In this document: one piece after another, positions 1 through 6,829 of the stretch
How the letters are laid out: each line of letters starts with the position of its first letter
Position numbering within the stretch: position 1 is the first letter of the stretch
Assembly: GCA_016210565.1 (NCBI GenBank)
Contig: JACQUA010000113.1
Location: 1 to 41,993, forward strand
Source: Chloroflexota bacterium
Lineage (GTDB): Bacteria; Chloroflexota; Dehalococcoidia; JACQUA01
Direction: 5' to 3'
DNA: 41,993 bases
The notes under the pieces: model-generated
Databases searched by the model: none
Seen by the model: only the letters and a program-made list of their open reading frames with translations
What the model was told of the DNA's origin: nothing
Made by a program: the position numbers and the translations under genes

Positions 1-81
1 CCATGCCCCCGGGACTTGCCTTGCCAGAGCTAATAGCTTTTCTCGGGTTACCTCGGTGTGCTCTATATGCAAAGCCTTCAT
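1..81 (-). CDS. 5' end of an unidentified gene, cut by the window edge
   Basis: Read on the minus strand from an ATG at 81, 27 codons run to the left edge without a stop, beginning MKALHIEHTEVTREKLLALA. The peptide looks like an amphipathic helix and could open a helix-turn-helix or transposase-type protein, but there is too little to name a family. No Shine-Dalgarno sequence precedes the ATG. Instead a near-consensus promoter ends seven bases upstream, so the message is probably leaderless. The gene is divergent from the DUF6569 gene at 156. Confidence 0.5.
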   Translation of the reverse strand, partial: MKALHIEHTEVTREKLLALARQVPGAW

Positions 82-88
82 GGGGCCG

Positions 89-117
89 ATTATACACCAC
101 TTCTGGTTAATGTACAA
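89..117 (-). promoter_or_regulatory. Sigma-70-type promoter predicting a leaderless mRNA
   Basis: On the minus strand a TTGTAC box (112-117) is followed by a 17-base spacer and a perfect TATAAT (89-94). The transcription start expected about seven bases downstream falls on or beside the A of the ATG at 81. The lack of a ribosome binding site fits leaderless translation. Confidence 0.65.
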
Positions 118-155
118 CTATTTACTGCGTTCGTATTAGTAAAGGAGGCAACACC

Positions 156-1103
156 ATGGACCCGATCGTGAAAAACTACCTGCAGGGCCTGCAACTCGGC
201 CACGTTCTCGTGTTCGGTAACATGGCGACGGTTCCAATCTTCGCCGGCGAGGAGGCCGGGCCGGACTATCTGACGCTGGACGACGCCCTCAAACATCACC
301 TGAGCCAGGTCACGGAGACCAGCGAGGGCGGTTCAGTGCCGGAGTTGAAGTTCACCAACACCGGAGACACGCCGGTGCTGCTTCTGGATGGCGAGGAGCT
401 AGTCGGCGCCAGGCAGAACCGGGTACTCAACGCGTCCATACTGGTCAGGGAGAAATCGGAGACGGCGATTCCCGTAAGCTGTTGCGAACAGGGGCGGTGG
501 GGCTACATCTCAAAGAGGTTCAGCGGCTCCCCGCAGGTTATGCCGTACTCACTGCGGCAGAAGAAAATGGAAGACGTGGCCGCATCTCTGGGCAGCCACC
601 GGGGATACCGCTCGGACCAGGGGAGAATCTGGGAGGAGCTTGGCCTGTCGGGCCACCGTTTCAAGGTGAATTCACCCACCGGGGCGATGAAAGACCTGTT
701 TGAAGCCAGGGAGGAACAGCTCAAGGAATGCCTGCAGGCTTTCGCGATCAAACCCGGGCAGAAAGGGGTCGTGACGTTCGTCGCCGGCGAGGTGGCCGGT
801 CTGGATGTTCTGTCCCGCGGGCACGCCTACGCCACGCTGCACCCCAAGCTGGTCCGCAGCTACGCCGTCGAGTCCTTCGAAAGGAAAAGAGTGAGGGCAA
901 GGGCAACGCTGGCCAAAGCAAAAGCCTTCCTGGCTGAGGCGGCGCTCTGCGGGGAAGAAAAGTACCCCTCCGTTGGCTACGGCTCTAACTTCCGCTACAA
1001 AGGGGAAGGGATTGTTGGCGCCGCCCTGGTGCATGATGGCGCGGTAATCCACGCCTCGTTCTTCCGGACGGAAAGCGCCTGCGCAGCCGGGCTTTGCTCC
1101 TGA
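156..1103 (+). CDS. DUF6569 (ARPP-1) domain protein
   Basis: A 315-residue soluble protein with no signal peptide or membrane segment. I recognise the DUF6569/ARPP-1 family (ARG- and rhodanese-phosphatase-superfamily-associated) from the signature LDGEELVGARQNR at residues 77-89 and the later basic, helical C-terminal half. The biochemical role of the family is unknown; the domain name reflects association with phosphatase-type proteins. The ATG at 156 is supported by AAAGGAGG seven bases upstream. A metallophosphoesterase gene follows after about 120 bases on the same strand, so the two may be co-transcribed, which suits the family name, but no function can be assigned from the sequence. Confidence 0.8.
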   Translation: MDPIVKNYLQGLQLGHVLVFGNMATVPIFAGEEAGPDYLTLDDALKHHLSQVTETSEGGSVPELKFTNTGDTPVLLLDGEELVGARQNRVLNASILVREKSETAIPVSCCEQGRWGYISKRFSGSPQVMPYSLRQKKMEDVAASLGSHRGYRSDQGRIWEELGLSGHRFKVNSPTGAMKDLFEAREEQLKECLQAFAIKPGQKGVVTFVAGEVAGLDVLSRGHAYATLHPKLVRSYAVESFERKRVRARATLAKAKAFLAEAALCGEEKYPSVGYGSNFRYKGEGIVGAALVHDGAVIHASFFRTESACAAGLCS

Positions 1104-1223
1104 GCCTCATGGCGGGAAAACCGCGGGAGGACCCGGCTGGGTCTCGCCGCCTGGCTGAACTGCTGAGTCGTGGCGACGGTATTCCCTGCCACCAACGTGC
1201 GAGAGAAGGGAGTTTAAGGACCG

Positions 1224-1952
1224 GTGGCCTACCTCATAATTTCTGATATTCACGCCAACGCCGATGCCCTGCTGACGGTGCTGGAGGACGCCAGGAAGTG
1301 CGGCAACATCGAAAAGATACTATGCCTCGGCGACATCACCGGCTACGCCGCGGAACCAGGCGCCTGTATTGCCATCGCCAGGGAAAGCGATTGGGTCTGC
1401 ATCAAAGGCAACCATGATATGGCCGTGTCGGGAGAGATGGACGCGCGCCAGTTCAACGACGATGCCGCCGGTGCCGCTGCCTGGCAAAGGAGGCATATTA
1501 GCTTGTCAGACAGGCAGTGGCTGAAGCATCTTCCCCGAACCCTGGAAGTCGGAGACTTTACACTGGCGCACGGCAGCCCCCGGGACCCAGTGTGGGAATA
1601 CGTCACCGAACCACGGCAGGCGGCGGGCAGCTTTGCCCATTTCCGCACCCGGTTCTGCCTGGTGGGGCATACCCACTGCCCGGTGTACTTCGTCGCCCGG
1701 GGGCGCGGAGCCGAGGGGCGACTGTTCAAGCCTGGCCAGCCGTTGAAGCTTGAGGGCAGGATGTTGATCAATCCGGGCAGCGTCGGGCAGCCCAGGGACG
1801 GCGACCCCCGGGCCAGCTATCTGGTCTATGACGGCCAACAGGGAGAAGTGACCAACTACCGCGTGGCCTATGACATAGAATCCGCCCAGGCCAAGATCCG
1901 CCGGCAGGGCCTGCCCGTCTGGCTCGCCCAGAGGCTGCAGTCCGGCACATGA
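1224..1952 (+). CDS. Calcineurin-like metallophosphoesterase (YfcE/Ap4A-hydrolase type)
   Basis: A 242-residue cytoplasmic phosphoesterase. All motifs of the calcineurin-like fold are visible in order: SDIHAN (7-12), GDITGY (36-41), GNHD (62-65), AHGSP (115-119) and GHTH (148-151). These supply the Asp, His and Asn ligands of a dinuclear metal site. The length and the GDITGY motif fit the single-domain branch that contains YfcE phosphodiesterases and diadenosine-tetraphosphatase-like enzymes; the substrate cannot be told. Translation starts at a GTG preceded by AAGGA. It follows the DUF6569 gene in the same direction, possibly as one transcript. Confidence 0.9.
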   Translation: MAYLIISDIHANADALLTVLEDARKCGNIEKILCLGDITGYAAEPGACIAIARESDWVCIKGNHDMAVSGEMDARQFNDDAAGAAAWQRRHISLSDRQWLKHLPRTLEVGDFTLAHGSPRDPVWEYVTEPRQAAGSFAHFRTRFCLVGHTHCPVYFVARGRGAEGRLFKPGQPLKLEGRMLINPGSVGQPRDGDPRASYLVYDGQQGEVTNYRVAYDIESAQAKIRRQGLPVWLAQRLQSGT

Positions 1953-1966
1953 CGCAGGAACGGTCC

Positions 1967-1986
1967 CACAGGCCACCGTGCCTGTG
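1967..1986. repeat. REP-like palindrome copy
   Basis: CACAGGCCACCGTGCCTGTG, an imperfect palindrome 14 bases after the phosphoesterase stop codon. It is one of at least 14 copies in the window and the only one left of 12 kb. It could also act as a weak transcription-ending hairpin. Confidence 0.75.
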
Positions 1987-2003
1987 AGAGCTGCACTGGA
2001 CCA

Positions 2004-2327
2004 ATGCCAATTTGTTTGGTCAATGACGATTTGCCTCGTGCGCGGCCTGGGTCGACGCGCGCAACCTATAGGTTCAGTCCTGCCATGGTGGGGAAAAGTG
2101 ACGGAACCAAACGGCCCCCGGAGTCCATTGCAGACTTTACCAGGGTGATAGAGGTTGACGGCTCCGATGCCTGGGTCTACAATAACCGAGGTCTTTCCTG
2201 CTACAGGCTCGGCAGGTTCAGCGAGAATCTGGCGGACAGCGTCAGGGTAATTCGGTTGGTCCCCCGGCCAGTGTCGCAAATGCCTCACACAAAAGGCGCA
2301 GCCGGTTTTTGTCAGGAGGAACGATAG
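2004..2327 (+). pseudogene. Tetratricopeptide-repeat gene remnant
   Basis: An open frame of 107 codons whose middle (about residues 40-85) reads as one TPR unit and part of a second: DFTRVIEVDGSDAWVYNNRG, then LSCYRLGRFSE. The flanks do not look like protein, and there is no convincing ribosome binding site. This is best read as a decayed fragment of a TPR protein. A second TPR remnant lies at 4063-4387, so the PD-(D/E)XK gene between them may have landed in, or beside copies of, a TPR gene. Confidence 0.5.
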
Positions 2328-2394
2328 GATATGATGGCATTGTCCAAACCAGGCAAGGCGCATAACCTGTTCCCATACCAATCGGAGGTGCAAA

Positions 2395-3792
2395 GTGGTT
2401 GACAGCAAAAGGGTCGCCATTGACCGGAATATCTTCAATCAATACCCGGAGGCACAGACAGAGAATCGCGTTACGCACGCTCTGGCCCATGCCGTGGCAT
2501 CGAGCCAACGTTTGACGGACGATTTTGTCGTTTTTCTGTTGAACCGTGATTGCCCGCGCGGCTGCTCCATAAAAGAGCAGAAGTCAGGAGTGAAGCTGGC
2601 ACCGGCAGCCCCGAACGGCAATGTGGCGGGGGCCGGCCGGACAATACCCGACTTGTGGATATACAACGAAGAAGAGGGTTTTACCTGCGTGATTGAGAAC
2701 AAGATCACAGCCCCCCTTGAAACACAACAGTTGGTAGAGCATGGAAGAGGCGCCAAGAAAGAGTTCACCAACGCCAATGTGGTGGCTTTAACTCCAGATG
2801 GGCGGGAGGACGATCATCGCGCTGTCGCTGGCGCGGAGAAGGAGGGCTGTCCGGTTGTCTGGCGCAAGTGGCCGGAGGTGTATTCCTGGCTGATGAACCG
2901 GGCAGCGAGCCACAACAAAGAATCCAGTCTGGCCAAGAAGGAATCCTGGCTGGTAGAACAGTTCTGTGAATTTTTACAGCTCACTGAGGAGCAGCTTCTG
3001 GAGAGTAAAAGCATGGAAGGAACGATCACGAAATTCTGTGGCATTCCATTTGGCAAGGACACGCCGTACGAAGAAGTGCAAGCTAAGAACTTGCTTAGAC
3101 GACTTACGCAGTTCTTGAGACGTTCAGAGGAGCTGAAAAACGCGAACGCGTATCCCAACATGGAGTCGGAACCGAGCGGGCGAATTGCCGCCTGGGAGAA
3201 TGGCGCATGCGACTTCATAAAGCTGGAAAGTGGGGTGACGAACAAGGTGAACTGCCTGCACATAACTGTGGTTATCACCGCCGCGCAGGTGGATTTCCAA
3301 TTGACGGTGCCCAACGCTGTTGGAAACAAGACATACTGGCACCGGGTGATGGATGCTAAACTTGATGACTGGCAAAAGATGCTTGGGGAAATCGTCAGGA
3401 ACGCATCGGAGCTCACCAAAAGCCCGAATCAGAAGAGGCCTAAGGGGCCTCAGCCGCACCTGCGGATATTACAGCGCCATTTTGATCATCAAGGTGCTGA
3501 CGCAATTGACGACGGCGTCCTCTTCTTTGCACTGGGTGCCGTAGCCGGCGGCGCCCCCGGGGTCAAGGTTGTGCCTGCGTGGATAAACATACTGCCGGGA
3601 CTGATTTCACAAGTAAGGGCGGTCAGGGCCAATACGCAGTTGGACGTTGGAATAAGCTACATTTACAGGGAGTACAAGGAATGGGATGCCATATTGAAAA
3701 GACCAGACTTCAAGGAAGAAGCAGTGAAGGCCTGCCTCGCCCTCAAGCCTTTTTACGACTTCCTACAGGCACCTGGCGTTCCTGCCGACTGA
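2395..3792 (+). CDS. PD-(D/E)XK nuclease-like protein I
   Basis: A 465-residue protein with a recognisable PD-(D/E)XK core in its N-terminal quarter: a helix with E24 (ENRVTHAL), then IPD (D86), then E101-N-K103, with QQ at 111-112. This is the usual arrangement of restriction-type and defence nucleases. The remaining 340 residues are of unknown fold, without membrane segments. The GTG at 2395 is chosen because GGAGG lies six bases upstream. It shares the E(N/D)xVTxAL helix and the E-x-K motif with the gene at 4372, so the two are distant paralogues. No methyltransferase or helicase partner adjoins it. A truncated beta-CASP fragment follows 48 bases downstream. Function is not known; defence is inference from fold and context. 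Confidence 0.7.
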   Translation: MVDSKRVAIDRNIFNQYPEAQTENRVTHALAHAVASSQRLTDDFVVFLLNRDCPRGCSIKEQKSGVKLAPAAPNGNVAGAGRTIPDLWIYNEEEGFTCVIENKITAPLETQQLVEHGRGAKKEFTNANVVALTPDGREDDHRAVAGAEKEGCPVVWRKWPEVYSWLMNRAASHNKESSLAKKESWLVEQFCEFLQLTEEQLLESKSMEGTITKFCGIPFGKDTPYEEVQAKNLLRRLTQFLRRSEELKNANAYPNMESEPSGRIAAWENGACDFIKLESGVTNKVNCLHITVVITAAQVDFQLTVPNAVGNKTYWHRVMDAKLDDWQKMLGEIVRNASELTKSPNQKRPKGPQPHLRILQRHFDHQGADAIDDGVLFFALGAVAGGAPGVKVVPAWINILPGLISQVRAVRANTQLDVGISYIYREYKEWDAILKRPDFKEEAVKACLALKPFYDFLQAPGVPAD

Positions 3793-3840
3793 TCCGTACA
3801 GTCCGTACAACGGCAGACGCCCGAATCGAAGGCCGCAGGT

Positions 3841-3957
3841 ATGGCGCAGCTAACACTCTACCGCGGGATAAATGGAATCGGCGGCAATAAGATGCTGTTG
3901 GAGGATGGAAACGAGGTGGCGGGGAAGATGCCAGGTGGGGCACGGTGGCAGTTGTAG
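3841..3957 (+). pseudogene. Copy A: truncated N-terminus of the beta-CASP hydrolase
   Basis: A 38-codon frame, MAQLTLYRGINGIGGNKMLL and onward, ends at a TAG. It matches the start of the complete MBL/beta-CASP gene at 10497 (VNLTFYGGINEIGGNKILLE) over about 23 residues and then diverges into a tail, GKMPGGARWQL, that resembles the tail of copy B at 6315. It is one of four copies in the island. Its 3' end overlaps the 116-bp repeat. Confidence 0.75.
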
Positions 3958-4062
3958 ATCGGTTCCACGAAAGATACGGTTTAGCGCAGCGGAATGATCC
4001 GCCTTTCGACCACTTCTGTCGGCACGATTCACGGGTGCTTAAAGATTATGCCGGCGAGAACA
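3947..4062 (+). repeat. 116-bp direct repeat, copy 1
   Basis: Identical base for base to 6427-6542. It begins inside the last codons of beta-CASP fragment A and runs past its stop. Perfect identity next to diverged fragments implies recent duplication, gene conversion or selection. Confidence 0.95.
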
Positions 4063-4387
4063 GGTTGAAACCGCAGGTAGCGGTTTTCTACTTCAATCGG
4101 GGCTGGTGCACCATCACAGGCATGAATACCGTGAGGTCATTCTGGAGTACGATGGGGCTGTCAAGTTGGAGCCTGGTGACCCGGAGGTCTACAATTACTG
4201 CGGAGTGGCACATGTTAAGCTGGGTGAATACGCAAAGGCGGTCTCCGGTTTTGACCAAGCCCTGGCCCCCGACCGTTGCGGGATTGAAGCCTATGCCCAC
4301 ATTGCCCTGATCGGCGGGCCCAACAAAATATGGGACTGTTTGCAAAGCCAGGAAATTGAAAGGGAGACGAAATGGACAAACACCTGA
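4063..4387 (+). pseudogene. Frameshifted TPR gene remnant
   Basis: Two frames must be joined near 4105-4115 to recover a TPR protein: the upstream frame gives VAVFYFNRGWC, and the downstream frame continues with HEYREVILEYDGAVKLEPGD and EVYNYCGVAHVKLGEYAKAV. The joined product reads as two consecutive TPR units (FNRG..., YNYCG...LGEYAKAV). The frameshift and the missing start mark it as decayed. The second frame ends just inside the start of the next gene. Confidence 0.6.
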
Positions 4388-5907
4388 ACGTATTCCACGC
4401 ATACGCACACGGGAAAGTGGGTGATGCCTACGGGGAGAAACTCCTCGAGGACAACGTCACTAGGGCGCTCATTACCACGCTTCATAACTCGCCTCCCATC
4501 TCTAAGTTCCTAATAGAGAAGGTATTGGGGATCACATTGACAGGCGAATGTAAACACACCTTGCAGCAGAAGCTACCGATCCCCGCTTCATGGCAGAAGA
4601 AGTTCATACTCTGCATAGCCCCTGACAAACACCCTCCTTCCAATGAGGCAACAAATTCAGTAGAGAGACTGGTAGCTGATAAGATAGAAGGCTTCCTGAA
4701 GGACAAGGCCGAAAAAGAGAGGCTACAAGCCTTGCTGCGTCAATGTGTGGAGAAAGGTGAAGACGGGAAACCAAAGAGCAGCCACGCAGTTTCGGATCTT
4801 GCCCGGTTCTTAAACGCGGATGAAGCCGAAATCAAAGGTCTCGATGAGCCGACGTTGCGCTATCTGTTTGAGTTGACTCTTGGTAGCAGGCCGGACGCGG
4901 CGATGATCGATGAGAAGAGTAAGTTTGCCGTTTTGGTCGAAAGTAAGATCCACGGGGGCATCGTGGGCGCACAGATTATCAGGCATATTAAGGAAAAGTT
5001 CGGCGGCGTGTATGTTCCCAAATATTGCGTGTATCCGGATCCGATTCCGACACCGACCGCCGAAGAAATCGTCGTCCAAATATGCACATGGAGTGACATC
5101 TTCTCATTGTGCAAGGCCGCCCCCGCTGAAGCGGACGCAAAGGTAACATTCTTGAAAACCCAGTTCTTAGAATATTTGGAGGTTAACAACATGGGCGAAA
5201 TAAGGTTCACTCAGCAAGACTTTTTGGATTGGGAGAAGGAATGGAAAGAGAACAGAGCGAAGGAGGTCACCGGGGTACTGAAGGAACGGGTGGGCAACCT
5301 GGCGGAAACCCTCGCCGGGCGCATCGGGAAACATCGGGTAATTCCCATGAACGCGGGTCAGAATGCCCTTGGGTGCAATATCGTCAGCGATAAGTATCCA
5401 AAGGGCCAGTTCAAGCCGATAGACGTGCCTCATTTCTCGCTGCACATCCAGCAAGCTAGCCGCGGTCTTCGCCTCTATGTCCAGTGCGAAGGCAGCAAGC
5501 CAGTGGGAAAGATATTGTCGGCCGAACACAGCGTCATTACGGGTCAGCTAGCGGATGCGGTAATAGGTCTCGGCCAGGGCTTCGTATTCAGGGTCGAGAG
5601 AAAGTTATTCGTTATGCCCGGAGGCTTTGGAAAGTTTGAAACTCAATGGGATGTTTACTGGCAGATGCCCTTAGATATGGTCAGGGATGAAAACGCACCA
5701 TTTGTTGTGGAGCAAGCTTTCCAGGCAATCTATGCAATAAAGGCGCTGCCCAAGCCAGCCAAAGGTAACTTCTTCCCTGTGTTGGTTTTGACGTGCCACC
5801 TTGACTGGCAGAAATTAGAATCTCTCGGAGTTGGGCTAGAAGAAGAACTGATGAAAATATATGAAAAACTTGAACCGTATTACACTGTCTTGACCAAATA
5901 TGTATAG
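4372..5907 (+). CDS. PD-(D/E)XK nuclease-like protein II
   Basis: A 511-residue protein. A PD-(D/E)XK core can be read from E26 in the helix LLEDNVTRAL, RPD with D175, E190-S-K192 and Q201. The first two elements are separated by a charged helical stretch (about 100-160), and about 300 residues of unknown fold follow. The start ATG is preceded by AAGGGAGA. The helix motif and E-x-K place it as a distant relative of the gene at 2395, but the C-terminal parts differ, which suggests different targets or partners. It overlaps the end of the TPR remnant and is followed by a zinc-ribbon gene. A role in defence is inferred from the fold and the neighbours only. Confidence 0.65.
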   Translation: MDKHLNVFHAYAHGKVGDAYGEKLLEDNVTRALITTLHNSPPISKFLIEKVLGITLTGECKHTLQQKLPIPASWQKKFILCIAPDKHPPSNEATNSVERLVADKIEGFLKDKAEKERLQALLRQCVEKGEDGKPKSSHAVSDLARFLNADEAEIKGLDEPTLRYLFELTLGSRPDAAMIDEKSKFAVLVESKIHGGIVGAQIIRHIKEKFGGVYVPKYCVYPDPIPTPTAEEIVVQICTWSDIFSLCKAAPAEADAKVTFLKTQFLEYLEVNNMGEIRFTQQDFLDWEKEWKENRAKEVTGVLKERVGNLAETLAGRIGKHRVIPMNAGQNALGCNIVSDKYPKGQFKPIDVPHFSLHIQQASRGLRLYVQCEGSKPVGKILSAEHSVITGQLADAVIGLGQGFVFRVERKLFVMPGGFGKFETQWDVYWQMPLDMVRDENAPFVVEQAFQAIYAIKALPKPAKGNFFPVLVLTCHLDWQKLESLGVGLEEELMKIYEKLEPYYTVLTKYV

Positions 5908-6009
5908 GAGTCAGAACTCAAGGACCCGGAGCGGCTCCCGATGACCGTCTGGCTTCGGAGACGGGGCGTTAACCTATGACCTTCAACAACAAATCCCGGA
6001 GGACGAGTA

Positions 6010-6318
6010 ATGACTGATCAAAAGAGACCGGCTACAGAGCATGTCAGGTGTGCTATTTGTGGTACTCCATTTCCTGATCCAGAGTTTGCACGCAACTACC
6101 CGAATCTGGTGTGCCGCGAATGCGACGGGCTCGCACTGACCGGAGGTGGTGATAAACCACGTCACGAAAGCGCATACGATGACGGCGATAACCCCGTTTT
6201 CATTGGCGGCATAAAATGCTGGCGGAGATACAGGTTCGGCGGTTTTGTTACCATGCGGGACAGTTACAATTGCGGGGATATCTCGGAGTTCTACGAGAGG
6301 CACGGGCGGGTCGGATGA
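6010..6318 (+). CDS. Small zinc-ribbon protein of unknown function
   Basis: 102 residues with a four-cysteine zinc ribbon, C14-x2-C17 and C35-x2-C38, followed by a conserved-looking stretch IKCWRRYRFGGFVTMRD (about 67-84) rich in aromatic and basic residues. I believe this is a conserved hypothetical family, but no function is known to me. The ATG at 6010 follows GGAGGACGAGTA. Its stop codon overlaps the ATG of beta-CASP fragment B in an ATGA arrangement, as in translationally coupled genes. It lies 102 bases downstream of nuclease II. Confidence 0.65.
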   Translation: MTDQKRPATEHVRCAICGTPFPDPEFARNYPNLVCRECDGLALTGGGDKPRHESAYDDGDNPVFIGGIKCWRRYRFGGFVTMRDSYNCGDISEFYERHGRVG

Positions 6319-6437
6319 GCATCGTTGATCTACCTTTCTGCGGCGGCATAAATGAAGTAGGCGGCAACAAAATTGGCCTGGACGATGGAGACGAGATGGT
6401 GAAGAAAACTCCGGGCCAGGCACTGCGGCAGTTGTAG
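6315..6437 (+). pseudogene. Copy B: truncated N-terminus of the beta-CASP hydrolase
   Basis: A 40-codon frame whose residues 10-25 (GGINEVGGNKIGLDDG) match the N-terminus of the full gene at 10497. It then has a tail, KKTPGQALRQL, related to that of copy A, and a TAG. The start overlaps the preceding zinc-ribbon stop (ATGA). The last 11 bases belong to the 116-bp repeat. Confidence 0.7.
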
Positions 6438-6542
6438 ATCGGTTCCACGAAAGATACGGTTTAGCGCAGCGGAATGATCCGCCTTTCGACCACTTCTGTC
6501 GGCACGATTCACGGGTGCTTAAAGATTATGCCGGCGAGAACA
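6427..6542 (+). repeat. 116-bp direct repeat, copy 2
   Basis: Identical to 3947-4062. Beyond position 6542 the two loci share nothing, so the right boundary is sharp; on the left, similarity fades gradually into fragments A and B. Confidence 0.95.
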
Positions 6543-6829
6543 CATGGTGCCTCATCCCAATTCGGAGCCACGTCTCCTCTGCTATGATCGCGGCTTTAAG
6601 GGCAACCTTTCCGTCCAGATAGGGACGGCGCGCGAAGGCCAACCAGACACAGAGATTTTGGACTGCCCGGAATGATTCGGTTGTGGTGCAGGTGGCTCCC
6701 CGATCGGTCATAGGCACAGAAGCCATGAGTCTGTCTAACGTTTGTGGCGGGTGACGGATAAACCAGGGGCAGCCATCAAATGGTGGTTCGCCAGCAACTT
6801 GATGAGGTATCTTAAGAACGGCGGGAACA
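6543..6829. other. Gene-free stretch with possible minus-strand coding remnant
   Basis: No plus-strand gene is seen. On the minus strand an open frame (6526 to beyond 6830) contains protein-like text such as RAVQNLCVWLAFARRPYLDG, but without a clear start or ribosome binding site, and its upper half overlaps the DUF2779 gene antisense. It may be the relic of a gene displaced by the repeat and the nuclease module. Confidence 0.3.

Noticed and set aside
1104..1223. GC-rich stem-loops between the DUF6569 and phosphoesterase genes as a riboswitch
   Set aside because: Local hairpins can be drawn, but no recognisable riboswitch core was found.
1506..2438. 310-codon minus-strand frame overlapping the phosphoesterase gene
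   Set aside because: It is antisense to a clear enzyme gene and reads through a REP copy; the text is not protein-like.
5945..5970. CCGTCT-loop-AGACGG hairpin after nuclease II as a terminator
   Set aside because: The stem is short and no T-run follows.
3850..6512. Two minus-strand 60-codon frames (3850-4032 and 6330-6512) with the same first 29 residues
   Set aside because: Their identity is a direct result of the 116-bp repeat; they lie antisense to the stubs and have no ribosome site.
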